This document shows, one piece after another, positions 17,548 to 26,236 of a stretch of 64,000 bases of DNA. Origin of the DNA: Weimeria sp002480925. GTDB taxonomy: Bacteria > Bacillota > Clostridia > Lachnospirales > Lachnospiraceae. Numbering within the stretch: the first letter of the stretch is position 1; each line of letters starts with the position of its first letter. The notes under the pieces are model-generated. The model had not been told where the DNA came from, ran no database searches, and saw nothing but the letters and a program-made list of their open reading frames with translations. The translations under genes and the position numbers were made by a program. The stretch covers positions 1 through 64,000 of the forward strand of contig NZ_JBQHVU010000007.1 in assembly GCF_052064335.1 (NCBI RefSeq), in the 5' to 3' direction.

Positions 17548-18897
17548 ATGAGCGTAAAGGTAGAACAACTCGACACAAAAAATATGTCTAAGATGACAGT
17601 CACAGTTGATTCAGCAGAGCTGGACAAGGCCATCAAAAAGGCATATGACCGCACAAAGAACCGTATCTCTATCAGAGGCTTCCGCAAGGGACATGTACCG
17701 ATGAAGGTAGTTGAGCAGATATACGGCGATGATGTCTTCTATGAGGATGCAGCCAATATCCTTATTGGCCAGGAGTATCCTAAGGCATATGAAGAGAGCG
17801 GTCTGGATATAGTTTCTTCCCCTAAGATCGATGTAGAGCAGATAGAGAAGGGCAAGGATTTTATATTCACAGCAGAGGTTGCCACAAAGCCGCCAGTCAC
17901 ACTCGGAAAGTATGATGGTGTCACAGTCACAAAGATCGACACCACGGTTACAGACGAGGATGTGGACAAGCAGGTTGAGGCTGAGCTTCAGAGAAATGCC
18001 CGCACGATCACCAAGGATGGTGCTATCGAGAATGGAGATACAGCTGTTATCGACTTTGACGGTTCAGTTGATGGAGAGCATTTCGAAGGAGGAAAGAGCG
18101 AGAACTATTCTCTCGAGATAGGGTCACATACCTTTATCGACAATTTTGAAGACCAGCTCGTCGGGCACAAGGCAGGGGATGAGTTTGATGTGAACGTCAC
18201 ATTCCCTGAGGACTATCAGGAGAAGAGCCTTGCAGGAAAGCCGGCAGTATTTGCCATTAAGGTCAACGAGGTAAAGACCAAGGAGATCCCGCAGCTCGAT
18301 GATGAGTATGTTTCTGATACCACATCATTCGACACAGTTGATGAGTACAAGGCTGATGTGAAGGAAAAGCTTGAGAAGACCAAGGAGAACGAGGCAAAGC
18401 GCACCAAGGAGGATGAGGCTCTGACAAAGATCATCGAGAAGTCAGAGATGGATATTCCTGATGCAATGGTAGACACACAGGTCAATAATATAATAAATGA
18501 CTACTCAAGAAACCTCGCCCAGAGCGGACTTTCGTTCCAGCAGTATCTCCAGTTCACAGGAATGACAATCGATAAGTTCCGTGAGCAGACCAGACCTGAA
18601 GCTGTAAAGAGGATCAAAACCTCTCTCTGCCTTGAGGCTATTGCTGAGAAGGAGGGCCTTGCTGCTACAGATGAGGATGTCGACAAGCGTATCGAGGATA
18701 TGGCCAAGCAGTACAACATGAAGACAGAGGACTTGAAGTCCAATGTAACAGATGACGAGCTTGACACCTTAAAGGAGCAGATCAAGATAGAGAAGGCTGT
18801 TGACTTCGTTATGGATCATGTGAAGGAAAGAGCCAAGAGAAAGACCTCTAAGAAGGCTTCCGATGAGGACAGTCAGAAAGAGGAGTCAGAGGATTAA
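17548..18897 (+). CDS. tig: Trigger factor
   Basis: Ribosome-bound chaperone with peptidyl-prolyl isomerase activity. 449 residues in the usual order. The ribosome-binding N-domain contains the signature GFRKGHVP near 43-50, an FKBP-type domain spans about 150-245 (DTAVIDFDGSVDGEHFEGG), and a long helical C-domain follows. The lysine/serine-rich C-terminal tail is typical of the clostridial form. AGGAGGAA precedes the ATG. Gene order tig-clpP-clpX is conserved across many bacteria. Confidence 0.97.
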   Translation: MSVKVEQLDTKNMSKMTVTVDSAELDKAIKKAYDRTKNRISIRGFRKGHVPMKVVEQIYGDDVFYEDAANILIGQEYPKAYEESGLDIVSSPKIDVEQIEKGKDFIFTAEVATKPPVTLGKYDGVTVTKIDTTVTDEDVDKQVEAELQRNARTITKDGAIENGDTAVIDFDGSVDGEHFEGGKSENYSLEIGSHTFIDNFEDQLVGHKAGDEFDVNVTFPEDYQEKSLAGKPAVFAIKVNEVKTKEIPQLDDEYVSDTTSFDTVDEYKADVKEKLEKTKENEAKRTKEDEALTKIIEKSEMDIPDAMVDTQVNNIINDYSRNLAQSGLSFQQYLQFTGMTIDKFREQTRPEAVKRIKTSLCLEAIAEKEGLAATDEDVDKRIEDMAKQYNMKTEDLKSNVTDDELDTLKEQIKIEKAVDFVMDHVKERAKRKTSKKASDEDSQKEESED

Positions 18898-18919
18898 TTA
18901 ATAAAAGGAGGCAAAGCTA

Positions 18920-19507
18920 ATGGCATCAATGCCTTATGTCGTAGAACAGAATTCAAGAGGCGAGAGGAGCTATGATATCTTCTCGCGTCTGCTTAAGGAC
19001 AGGATCATCTTCTTAGGGGAAGAGGTCAATGAGACTACAGCCTCACTGGTTGTGGCACAGCTTCTTTTCCTTGAGTCAGAGGATCCGAATAAGGATATAC
19101 ATCTGTATATCAATTCTCCGGGTGGAATGGTGACTGCAGGCTTTGCCATCTATGATACAATGCAGTATATCAAGTGCGATGTATCAACGATCTGCGTAGG
19201 ACTTGCTGCATCAATGGGAGCTTTCCTCTTAGCAGGAGGAGCAAAGGGCAAGAGAATGGCTCTCCCAAATGCTGAGATCATGATCCATCAGCCGTCAGGC
19301 GGAACGAAGGGCCAGGCGACAGAAATCGAGATCGCTGCAGAGAATATTTTAAAGACCAAGAAAAGACTCAATGAGCTCTTAGCAGCCAACACAGGAAAGT
19401 CAGTAGAGCAGATCGCTGCAGATACAGATAGAGATCATTATTTGTCTGCTGATGAGGCTCTCGATTACGGTCTTATAGATAAGGTCATCACCAACCGCGA
19501 GGAGTAA
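18920..19507 (+). CDS. clpP: ATP-dependent Clp protease, proteolytic subunit
   Basis: 195-residue serine peptidase that forms the tetradecameric chamber of Clp proteases. The nucleophile Ser in AASMGAF (near 98), the His in MIHQPSGG (near 123) and the Asp near 172 are in place. The N-terminal start at MASMPYVVEQNSRGER gives the usual short propeptide. AAAGGAGG precedes the ATG. It is two bases from clpX. Confidence 0.98.
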   Translation: MASMPYVVEQNSRGERSYDIFSRLLKDRIIFLGEEVNETTASLVVAQLLFLESEDPNKDIHLYINSPGGMVTAGFAIYDTMQYIKCDVSTICVGLAASMGAFLLAGGAKGKRMALPNAEIMIHQPSGGTKGQATEIEIAAENILKTKKRLNELLAANTGKSVEQIAADTDRDHYLSADEALDYGLIDKVITNREE

Positions 19508-19509
19508 TA

Positions 19510-20817
19510 ATGGCAGGAAGAAAATATTCTAATGATATCCGCTGTTCCTTCTGCGGAAGAAGACAGAATGAGGTCAGGAAGCTGATTGAGGGTCCGAACG
19601 GTACCTATATCTGTGATGAGTGTATAGATATATGCTCTGAGATCATAGATGAGGAGTTCGGTGACGACTCCAGGCTTCCATTCAAAAGCATCGATTCGAC
19701 AGAAGGAATGGAGATCAATCTTCAGAAGCCAAAGGAGCTCAAGGCCTTCCTGGATCAGTATGTCATAGGCCAGGATGAGGCCAAGAAGGTTCTTTCTGTA
19801 GCTGTCTATAACCACTATAAGAGAATTCTGTCAGGCAAGAAGACCGATGTCGAGCTGCAGAAGAGTAATGTCCTCATGCTTGGCCCCACAGGATCAGGAA
19901 AGACACTTCTGGCTCAGACGCTTGCAAGAGTTTTAGGAGTTCCGTTTGCGATAGCAGATGCGACTACTCTTACAGAGGCAGGCTATGTCGGTGAGGATGT
20001 GGAGAATATCCTTCTGAAGCTTATTCAGGCAGCCGATTATAACGTACCGAAAGCAGAGCTTGGTATCATCTACATAGATGAGATAGATAAGATCACAAAG
20101 AAGAGTGAGAATGTATCGATCACAAGGGATGTATCAGGTGAGGGAGTACAGCAGGCCCTCCTTAAGATACTAGAGGGTACCAATGCCTCAGTTCCTCCTC
20201 AGGGCGGGAGGAAGCATCCCCAGCAGGAGCTGATCCAGATCAATACTACCAATATCCTCTTTATCTGCGGCGGTGCATTTGAGGGTCTTGACAAGATAAT
20301 AGAGTCAAGACTGGATACCAGACGTATAGGCTTTGCGACAAGTACATCGGATACAGCAGGCGAGGACAAGTCAGAGAGCGAGCTGTTAAAGCTTGCCCTA
20401 CCTCAGGATTTCGTTAAGTACGGACTTATTCCTGAATTCATTGGAAGAGTACCTATAAATGTTTCTCTTGATCTGCTTAGCGAGGATGATCTGGTCCGTA
20501 TTCTTACTGAGCCAAAGAACGCTCTGGTAAAGCAGTATCAGGCACTATTTGAGATGGATGGCGTTAAGCTTGAATTCGAGGATGATGCGATCAGGGAGAT
20601 AGCTAAGAAATCTCTTGAGAGAAAGACAGGAGCAAGAGGCTTAAGGTCCATCATGGAAAATGTGATGATGGATTATATGTATGATATTCCGTCAGATGAT
20701 GAAATCGACAAGCTTACTATCACAAAGGAGATAGTTGATTCCCATCTTCTGCTTGACCAGAAGATGGGAGAGCAGGACAGTTCATCTGACAAGGATAGCG
20801 ATCAGGAAAGCGCATGA
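19510..20817 (+). CDS. clpX: ATP-dependent Clp protease, ATPase subunit ClpX
   Basis: AAA+ unfoldase that feeds ClpP, including tmRNA-tagged proteins. 435 residues: an N-terminal zinc finger (CSFCGRR ... CDECIDIC, about 11-39), Walker A GPTGSGKT near 120, Walker B IIYIDEIDK near 187, the sensor region, and the IGF-type loop for ClpP docking (RRIGFATS near 273). The partner clpP precedes it, and smpB-ssrA lie elsewhere in this window. Confidence 0.98.
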   Translation: MAGRKYSNDIRCSFCGRRQNEVRKLIEGPNGTYICDECIDICSEIIDEEFGDDSRLPFKSIDSTEGMEINLQKPKELKAFLDQYVIGQDEAKKVLSVAVYNHYKRILSGKKTDVELQKSNVLMLGPTGSGKTLLAQTLARVLGVPFAIADATTLTEAGYVGEDVENILLKLIQAADYNVPKAELGIIYIDEIDKITKKSENVSITRDVSGEGVQQALLKILEGTNASVPPQGGRKHPQQELIQINTTNILFICGGAFEGLDKIIESRLDTRRIGFATSTSDTAGEDKSESELLKLALPQDFVKYGLIPEFIGRVPINVSLDLLSEDDLVRILTEPKNALVKQYQALFEMDGVKLEFEDDAIREIAKKSLERKTGARGLRSIMENVMMDYMYDIPSDDEIDKLTITKEIVDSHLLLDQKMGEQDSSSDKDSDQESA

Positions 20818-21419
20818 ATATAAAAACCGTTGAACTTGAAACAGTCTGCGGGATTACCAGTGATCTGCCGGCGAATGTCCACCCTGAGGTGGCGTTCGCC
20901 GGCCGTTCTAATGCAGGGAAATCAAGTCTTATAAACTGCCTTATGAACAGGACAAAGCTGGCCCGCACCTCATCAAAGCCGGGAAAGACGCAGACTATCA
21001 ATTATTATAACATAAATGATCAGATTTACCTTGTGGATCTGCCGGGGTACGGATATGCCAAAACCAGCCGCGAGACTGCAAAGGAATGGGGACGGATGAT
21101 CGAAAGATATCTGACCAGCTCTTTGAAGTTAGCGGCTGTTTTTCTTTTAGTTGATATAAGACATGATCCGACAGAACAGGATCTTCAAATGATCAACTAT
21201 CTTGCTTATCTGGGTATCGAGACAGTGGTAATAGCGACCAAGGCCGATAAGCTGAAACGCAGTCAGCTCCCGCGCGCTATAGAAAGGATTGAGCGCTTTA
21301 TAGGGGATCATATCGAAATCAGGGATATAATAGTGCTTCCCTTTTCATCGGTGACAAAGCAGGGGAGAGAGGATGTCCTTGATATGATGGATCAGGTTAT
21401 AGAGAATGAGGGTCAGTAG
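20814..21419 (+). CDS. engB: Ribosome-biogenesis GTPase EngB/YsxC
   Basis: 201-residue TRAFAC GTPase needed for 50S assembly. G1 GRSNAGKSS near 30, G2 around the TSSKPGKTQT segment, G3 DLPGYG near 75, and G4 TKADK near 141. It overlaps clpX by four bases (ATGA). The linkage lonA/clpX-engB is widespread in Firmicutes. Confidence 0.97.
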   Translation: MNIKTVELETVCGITSDLPANVHPEVAFAGRSNAGKSSLINCLMNRTKLARTSSKPGKTQTINYYNINDQIYLVDLPGYGYAKTSRETAKEWGRMIERYLTSSLKLAAVFLLVDIRHDPTEQDLQMINYLAYLGIETVVIATKADKLKRSQLPRAIERIERFIGDHIEIRDIIVLPFSSVTKQGREDVLDMMDQVIENEGQ

Positions 21420-21422
21420 CTA

Positions 21423-21451
21423 TTGATTTTTTAACAATTAAATGATAAAAT
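21423..21451 (+). promoter_or_regulatory. Promoter of the MarR / cytoplasmic sensor pair
   Basis: TTGATT (21423-21428), a 17-bp spacer and TAAAAT (21446-21451) with TG at 21443-21444, in an A+T-rich gap of 66 bp after engB. Confidence 0.6.
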
Positions 21452-21485
21452 AATTTTAATGATTTAGTTTGTTCAGAGGAGTCTG

Positions 21486-21983
21486 ATGCTGATGGAATTG
21501 CAGGAAGAAATACATGATATATATTATAAGATTCGTCTGGGCCTTTCTCAGGCGGAAAATGCTGCCTGCGCAGCTTTTGATACTCTGACATCCGTAGAAA
21601 GGGTCAGCATGGAGACGATCACATCGCTTGGAAGCCCGACAGTAGCTGAGTTTGCAAGGGCTTTGAATATCTCGCCTCCAAATGCTGCCTACAGGGTTGC
21701 GGGGCTTATGAAGAAGGGCTTTCTGATGAAAAGTCAGGACAAGGAGGACAGGAGAAAGTTTTTCCTTGTGCCCAAAAAGAGGTATTTGCAGTATGTCAGG
21801 GCTAATGAGACCTATATAAGGGATCTGTCGGAAAGGATAAGGGAACGTTTTTCCGATGAGGATTATAACAGGCTCGTTGATATGCTAGGCATAATCGATA
21901 AAGAACTTATGGGCAAGAATGTGTATTCAGGAGAAGGGAAAACTAAAAATGGCACAGCAGAAGGACGCAGGTCTAAAGACTAG
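21486..21983 (+). CDS. MarR-family winged-helix regulator
   Basis: 165 residues. Helical dimerisation ends surround a winged helix at about 35-105. The recognition-helix region TVAEFARALNISPPNAAYRV is followed by the wing KSQDKEDRRKFFLVP, the usual MarR D-x-R-D/R-R pattern. GAGGAG precedes the ATG by a few bases. The last 35 bases overlap the next gene in another frame. The tail after about residue 150 (GEGKTKNGTAEGRRSKD) is probably unstructured and exists because of that overlap. Confidence 0.85.
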   Translation: MLMELQEEIHDIYYKIRLGLSQAENAACAAFDTLTSVERVSMETITSLGSPTVAEFARALNISPPNAAYRVAGLMKKGFLMKSQDKEDRRKFFLVPKKRYLQYVRANETYIRDLSERIRERFSDEDYNRLVDMLGIIDKELMGKNVYSGEGKTKNGTAEGRRSKD

Positions 21984-22833
21984 GGACAGGATAGGAGTTC
22001 TGTTCTACGGAGATGAGAAGGCAGATTTCTTTGACTCGGTAATAGAAGGGATCAAGGCGGTGCTGCCGTCTGTAAAGGCGGAGCCGGAGCTTGTTATCGG
22101 ATTTTCACCAATGAATGCAGCCGCTCAGATCAGTATGATTGACGAGATGATGAAGAAGCCCCTGAAGGGACTTATCATTTCACCTATAGACGACGAGAAG
22201 GTTGCTGAAAGACTAAAGGCACTGTCTGTTAATGGGATTCCTGTCGTAACAGTCCATACCGATATAGCGGATTCAGGCAGGATAGCCTATGTCGGGACAG
22301 ATCCATATAAGGCAGGGAGGGCTGCAGCAGCGCAGATGTGCCTTCTATGTGAGCCTAAGACAGAGGTCGGCATTGTCACCGGCTTTCACAGGATAAAGGG
22401 ACATGAGCTCAGGATAAAAGGCTTCATGGATTATCTGGCTGAAAATGATAAGGCCCTTACAGTAGAGTGCATAGGTGAGTGCCGGGACGAGGATTACAAG
22501 GCCTATGAGCTGGTCCAGAAGATCCAGTCGGATCATCCGGGTATCTCCGCTTTTTTCTTTGCGACGACGGGCGGAGTATATGGCGGCTGCAAGGGAATAT
22601 GGCAGATGACGACCAGGCTGTCCTTTCATGTCGTGACCTTTGATGTGTTCAAGGCCACAAGGGAGTTTATGAGAAAGGGACTTATAGATTGCGCCGTATA
22701 TCAGAATCCGAAGCATCAGGGAGCACTGGCACTTAGGATTTTGACCAATAAGATCTATTCAAACGAGGATCCGAAAAAGGAGATAAACCTCTCCGAGCTT
22801 TCTATAAAGACAGCAGAATGCCTTTATCTGTAG
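21949..22833 (+). CDS. Cytoplasmic periplasmic-binding-protein-like sensor domain
   Basis: The start at ATG 21949 is preferred (GGAGAAGGG upstream, better than 21919) and gives 294 residues. The fold is the sugar-binding type of Peripla_BP_4/LacI effector domains: RIGVLFYGDEKADFFDSVIEG at the start, GLIISPID near 87, IPVVTVHTD near 108, YVGTDPYKAGRAAA near 125, and VVTFDVFKATREFM near 225. There is no signal peptide or lipobox and no DNA-binding domain, so it should be a soluble intracellular ligand sensor. It overlaps the MarR gene by 35 bases. Pairing with that regulator is inferred from the overlap. It could also be an orphan sugar-binding protein. Confidence 0.8.
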   Translation: MAQQKDAGLKTRDRIGVLFYGDEKADFFDSVIEGIKAVLPSVKAEPELVIGFSPMNAAAQISMIDEMMKKPLKGLIISPIDDEKVAERLKALSVNGIPVVTVHTDIADSGRIAYVGTDPYKAGRAAAAQMCLLCEPKTEVGIVTGFHRIKGHELRIKGFMDYLAENDKALTVECIGECRDEDYKAYELVQKIQSDHPGISAFFFATTGGVYGGCKGIWQMTTRLSFHVVTFDVFKATREFMRKGLIDCAVYQNPKHQGALALRILTNKIYSNEDPKKEINLSELSIKTAECLYL

Positions 22834-22852
22834 GAATATCTTCTGTTAAGTG

Positions 22853-22881
22853 TTGACATGATCCTTGCAGATAAATAAAAT
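22853..22881 (+). promoter_or_regulatory. Consensus promoter of apt
   Basis: Perfect TTGACA (22853-22858), a 17-bp spacer and TAAAAT (22876-22881). The leader is about 110 nt and includes AGGAGG directly before a possible 11-codon ORF (22936-22971) and a small TCACT/AGTGA stem. Confidence 0.75.
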
Positions 22882-22998
22882 AAAAGCATAGTACTTTCAT
22901 TAGTCTATATGTTTTTCTGATGGAAACAGGAGGATATGAACGGGCATAAGGTAGAGGGTCACTATAGATAAGTGATCATTTCTGAAGGAGATTTTACA

Positions 22999-23523
22999 AT
23001 GAAGAAGGTTGAAGATTACGTACGTACTATCCCTGATTTCCCGGAGAAGGGAATCATGTTCCGCGACATTACAACAGTCCTTAAGGATCCGGATGGCTTT
23101 GAGCTTGCGATAGACGAGATGCAGCATTTCCTTGAGGGACTTGATTTTGACGTTATAGCAGGAACAGAATCGAGAGGATTCATTTTCGGTACACCGATTG
23201 CGTACAATCTTCATAAGCCCTTCGTTCTGATCAGGAAGAAGGGCAAGTTACCGGCAGAGACAGTAGAGCAGACTTATGATCTCGAATATGGCACGGCCAC
23301 GATAGAGATGCATAAGGACTCTATAGCTCCGGGACAGAAAGTGGTATTAGTAGATGATCTGATCGCTACAGGCGGTACTATCGAAGCAGCAGCTAAGCTT
23401 GTAGAGAAGCTTGGCGGCAAGGTGGTAAAGATGATCTTCCTTATGGAGCTTGCGGGTCTTGAGGGAAGAAAGCGCCTGAAAGATTATGATATCGATGCGG
23501 TGATCACTTACCCAGGAAAATAG
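22999..23523 (+). CDS. apt: Adenine phosphoribosyltransferase
   Basis: Salvages adenine to AMP with PRPP. The start at ATG 22999 is preferred (AAGGAG spaced by 9 bases), giving 174 residues, the family's usual length. Motifs: the N-terminal IPDFPEKGIMFRDIT, GTESRGFIFG near 55, and the PRPP loop VVLVDDLIATGGT near 117. The in-frame GTG at 22972 has no ribosome site. It is followed after 11 bp by a nucleotidyltransferase. Confidence 0.95.
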   Translation: MKKVEDYVRTIPDFPEKGIMFRDITTVLKDPDGFELAIDEMQHFLEGLDFDVIAGTESRGFIFGTPIAYNLHKPFVLIRKKGKLPAETVEQTYDLEYGTATIEMHKDSIAPGQKVVLVDDLIATGGTIEAAAKLVEKLGGKVVKMIFLMELAGLEGRKRLKDYDIDAVITYPGK

Positions 23524-23534
23524 GAGAAGATAAT

Positions 23535-24467
23535 TTGAAGAGGATTTCTCTGGTAATAATGGCGGCGGGAATAGGTTCCCGTTACGGAGCAGGGATAAAG
23601 CAGCTGGAGGCTGTGGGAGCAGATGGAAGTATAATCATGGACTACTCTGTCCATGATGCGATCGAGGCCGGATTCAATGATATCATCTTTGTTATCAGAA
23701 ACGATATAGAGGATGATTTCATGGAGATAATCGGCAGAAGGATCGAGAATATAGCTGGCCATAAGAATGTACATGTATATTATGTCAAGCAGTCGCTTTC
23801 TGCCCTTCCGGACGGCTTCAGGCCTCCTGAGGGCAGGGTGAAGCCCTGGGGTACAGGGAAGGCAGTCCTTTCCGGGGCAAGTCTTCTCGATAATCCATTT
23901 GCAGTGATAAATGCAGACGATTATTATGGCAAGGAAGCATTTCAGAAGGTTGCTGATTTCCTTAGGAACTCAAATGATCGTAATGAATACTGTATGGCAG
24001 GATTCTGCCTTGGCAATACCTTAAGTGACAATGGAAGTGTCACAAGAGGAGTCTGCAAGGAGACCAGAGACGGCTATCTGAGCTCCATAGATGAGATCAC
24101 AGGTGTGCACAGGGATGGGGACAGGATTCTTTCTGACAGCGGAGCCCTGTCGCCAGATTCTCTGGTCTCTATGAATATGTGGGGATTTACAAGGGAATTT
24201 GTGCCTCTTCTTGAGGACGGCTTCAGGAAATTCCTGATAAGACTTCTGGAAAAGAAAACAGGGGACCCTATGAGTGATGAGTTCCTTATTCCTGTATTTG
24301 TTTCAGATCTGCTTAAACACAGGAAGATAAGGGTCAGGGTCTTACGATCAGATGACCAGTGGTATGGACTTACATTCAGGGAAGATGTAGAGCCGGTCAG
24401 GAAAGCCTTTGCTCATATGACAGAAAAGGGCATCTATAGACAGGAGCTCTATTCAGACCTCGATTAG
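23535..24467 (+). CDS. Sugar-nucleotide-type nucleotidyltransferase
   Basis: 310 residues, starting at TTG 23535 with AGGAGA upstream. The N-terminal VIMAAGIGSRYG with the downstream IKQL is the NTP-binding signature of the Rossmann-like nucleotidyltransferase fold (about 5-22). KPWGTGKAVLS near 102 and the metal-binding NADDYYG near 125 complete the core. The substrate is not evident. The family includes UTP/GTP:sugar-1-phosphate enzymes and enzymes that nucleotidylate other small molecules. Its last 15 bases overlap the convergent HAD gene. Confidence 0.85.
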   Translation: MKRISLVIMAAGIGSRYGAGIKQLEAVGADGSIIMDYSVHDAIEAGFNDIIFVIRNDIEDDFMEIIGRRIENIAGHKNVHVYYVKQSLSALPDGFRPPEGRVKPWGTGKAVLSGASLLDNPFAVINADDYYGKEAFQKVADFLRNSNDRNEYCMAGFCLGNTLSDNGSVTRGVCKETRDGYLSSIDEITGVHRDGDRILSDSGALSPDSLVSMNMWGFTREFVPLLEDGFRKFLIRLLEKKTGDPMSDEFLIPVFVSDLLKHRKIRVRVLRSDDQWYGLTFREDVEPVRKAFAHMTEKGIYRQELYSDLD

Positions 24468-25112
24468 GGGAATAATATCAGACAGGCTGTGCGCTACTGC
24501 GTACAGTCTTTTTTTCAGCTGATCGGAAGGATAAGTCAGATCAGGTACCATGCAGGTATCCATCCCGGCAGCGATCGCAGACATACAGCCATTAGGTGAA
24601 TCCTCTACAGCAAGGCAGTCGGCAGGAGAGAGCCCGATGCGCTCCGCAGCCAGAAGATAAGGATCAGGGTGGGGCTTACCATGCTTTGCCTCATGAGCGC
24701 TTATCACCTGATCGAAGGATGACAGGAGGCCAGCCTTAGAAAGTCTCTCTCTTGCAGATTTAAGATTTGTAGCAGTTACTACGACAGCCATAAGCCCATT
24801 CTCGTGGCAGGCAGAAAGGACCTCGTTTATATCTGGCTTAAGTGGTACTGGGTGATCCTGTAAATAAAGGCTTACCCTGTCGGCGACGGTCCTGTGCAGG
24901 AGATCATAATCGACTGAGGAGCCGTGACGTTTCTGCATCAGGGCTTTGGAATCCTCGTGATTTAAGGAACGCAGATCCAGAGAATCCTGATAGGTGAAAT
25001 CAGTCATTCCAAGTTCCTTAGAGCATGAGTTCCAGTATTTATTGTAGATACGCTCTGTATCTGTGATAGTACCATCCATATCAAAGAGGATGGCCTTCCA
25101 TTTATTATTCAT
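24453..25112 (-). CDS. HAD-superfamily phosphatase (beta-phosphoglucomutase-like)
   Basis: 219 residues. Motif I LFDMDGTITDTE at 8-19 carries the nucleophile Asp and the acid/base Asp. The helical cap follows at about 20-80, motif II VVTATN near 110, the conserved Lys near 140 (HEAKHGKPHPDPY), and motif IV AVEDSPNG near 163. The subfamily includes beta-phosphoglucomutases and sugar-phosphate phosphatases. It starts five bases after the lysR-type gene stop, so the two are co-transcribed. Confidence 0.9.
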   Translation of the reverse strand: MNNKWKAILFDMDGTITDTERIYNKYWNSCSKELGMTDFTYQDSLDLRSLNHEDSKALMQKRHGSSVDYDLLHRTVADRVSLYLQDHPVPLKPDINEVLSACHENGLMAVVVTATNLKSARERLSKAGLLSSFDQVISAHEAKHGKPHPDPYLLAAERIGLSPADCLAVEDSPNGCMSAIAAGMDTCMVPDLTYPSDQLKKRLYAVAHSLSDIIPLIEV

Positions 25113-25117
25113 AGTGA

Positions 25118-26014
25118 TTACCGTTTCTTCTCATCTTTTTTCATATATTCTGCGACAAAGTTTCTGATATGAGAGGCCATCTCTGTGGCAGCTGGAGACA
25201 TGAAATCGTCAGATAAGGTGATGATCCCCAGCTTCCTGTAGTGTCTCGGATAGAGAGGGTAGATCTCCACATCCTTAGGCGGGTTAATAAGACCAAGACG
25301 GGGCATGAGCAGAAGACCAGTCCTGGCCTCTACCATGGCAATGGCTGACTGATCGTCAAGTATATGGCAGTTGGCTCTGACCTGAAGATGATACTCATCG
25401 AGATACTTTATAATGTCGATATCACAGCTGTCCTGCTGGATCACGAATGGCTGATCCTTGAGATCCTCAGGAGTGATCATCTTTGTAGACTTGGGCATAT
25501 AGCCCCTGGGAACTACGGCCACCAGATCATCCTCTGTAAGCTCGGTGAATGGAAGTGAGTCAGATGCAGCCTCTGAGACTATACCCAGATCTATGGTTCC
25601 GTTTCTTACCCATTCCACGACATCGCTGTAGGAGCCCTGATATATCTCAACTGTGATCTGAGGATGCTCCTCACCAAAGCTTCGGATAATGTCAGGTATC
25701 CAGGCCAGGCATACTGAGTTGATGCAGCCTATGCTTACCTTTCCGGCGCCTAGCCCCTTCATCTGGGCAACAGCCTGATTCAGGGCATCCTCAGCCGAAA
25801 CGATCTTCTGGATATAGGGGTTCACCTGTTCGCCGGCACTTGAAAGTCTTACTCCGTTTTTTCCTCGGATAAAGAGAGGAAAGCCTATCTCCTCCTCCAT
25901 GGAGGAGATGGAATGGCTTATGGCAGAAGGCGTGAGATGCAGTATCTGCGCAGCCTTTGCGAATGACCCCTGTTCAAGGATAGTCTGAAATATTTCAAAA
26001 GAAAGTAGCGTCAT
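25118..26014 (-). CDS. LysR-family transcriptional regulator
   Basis: 298 residues. The N-terminal winged helix (2-62) has the classic FAKAAQILHLTPSAISHSIS recognition helix, followed by a linker helix and a two-lobe effector domain (about 90-290; VSIGCINSV, LDLGIVSEA-type segments). AAGGA lies before the ATG on this strand. It is divergent to serine acetyltransferase, so regulating sulfur or cysteine genes is possible, but the effector is unknown. Confidence 0.92.
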   Translation of the reverse strand: MTLLSFEIFQTILEQGSFAKAAQILHLTPSAISHSISSMEEEIGFPLFIRGKNGVRLSSAGEQVNPYIQKIVSAEDALNQAVAQMKGLGAGKVSIGCINSVCLAWIPDIIRSFGEEHPQITVEIYQGSYSDVVEWVRNGTIDLGIVSEAASDSLPFTELTEDDLVAVVPRGYMPKSTKMITPEDLKDQPFVIQQDSCDIDIIKYLDEYHLQVRANCHILDDQSAIAMVEARTGLLLMPRLGLINPPKDVEIYPLYPRHYRKLGIITLSDDFMSPAATEMASHIRNFVAEYMKKDEKKR

Positions 26015-26045
26015 TGATCTTTTTCCTTTTTCTATTAGTGAATCT

Positions 26046-26066
26046 TTTTCATTCGATAAATGAAAA
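26046..26066. promoter_or_regulatory. Palindrome, possible LysR operator
   Basis: A perfect 8-bp inverted repeat, TTTTCATT - 5 nt - AATGAAAA, in the leader of the lysR-type gene. Its shape fits the T-N11-A LysR box class. Confidence 0.35.
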
Positions 26067-26074
26067 CAAAGAAC

Positions 26075-26103
26075 TTTACTAACTGACCATATTCTAGTAC
26101 AAT
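26075..26103 (+). promoter_or_regulatory. Plus-strand promoter candidate ahead of a terminator
   Basis: TTTACT (26075-26080), a 17-bp spacer and TACAAT (26098-26103). Its transcript would run about 65 nt to the terminator at 26151-26176. Confidence 0.45.
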
Positions 26104-26119
26104 ACTAAAGAACAGTCAA
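26091..26119 (-). promoter_or_regulatory. Promoter of the lysR-type gene
   Basis: On the minus strand TTGACT (26119-26114), a 17-bp spacer and TAGAAT (26096-26091). It overlaps a plus-strand promoter candidate (26075-26103), so the two compete for the same DNA. Confidence 0.6.
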
Positions 26120-26176
26120 TGTTAAGTAATCTTTTTTCTTTTTCCAACCAGACCCGCGATCAGGCGGGTCTTTTTT
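26110..26176 (+). ncRNA. Putative short transcript between lysR-type gene and cysE
   Basis: Defined only by a promoter-like sequence on one side and a strong intrinsic terminator on the other, with no ORF or ribosome site inside. The 5' half is A/T-rich and includes a T-rich stretch at 26130-26144. It could be a small RNA, a terminated leader of cysE, or an unused arrangement. Confidence 0.3.
26151..26176 (+). terminator. Rho-independent terminator upstream of cysE
   Basis: A 7-bp GC-rich perfect stem (GACCCGC/GCGGGTC), a 6-nt loop and six T residues. It lies upstream of, not after, a coding gene on this strand, which is why a short transcript is suspected. Confidence 0.8.
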
Positions 26177-26207
26177 GTGGATATTTTTGCAATTCAGCTT
26201 AAATCAA

Positions 26208-26236
26208 TTGTAAAATTGCACAAAAAGCTTTATAAT
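26208..26236 (+). promoter_or_regulatory. Promoter of cysE
   Basis: TTGTAA (26208-26213), a 17-bp spacer and perfect TATAAT (26231-26236), 33 bp before the preferred ATG. Confidence 0.7.
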
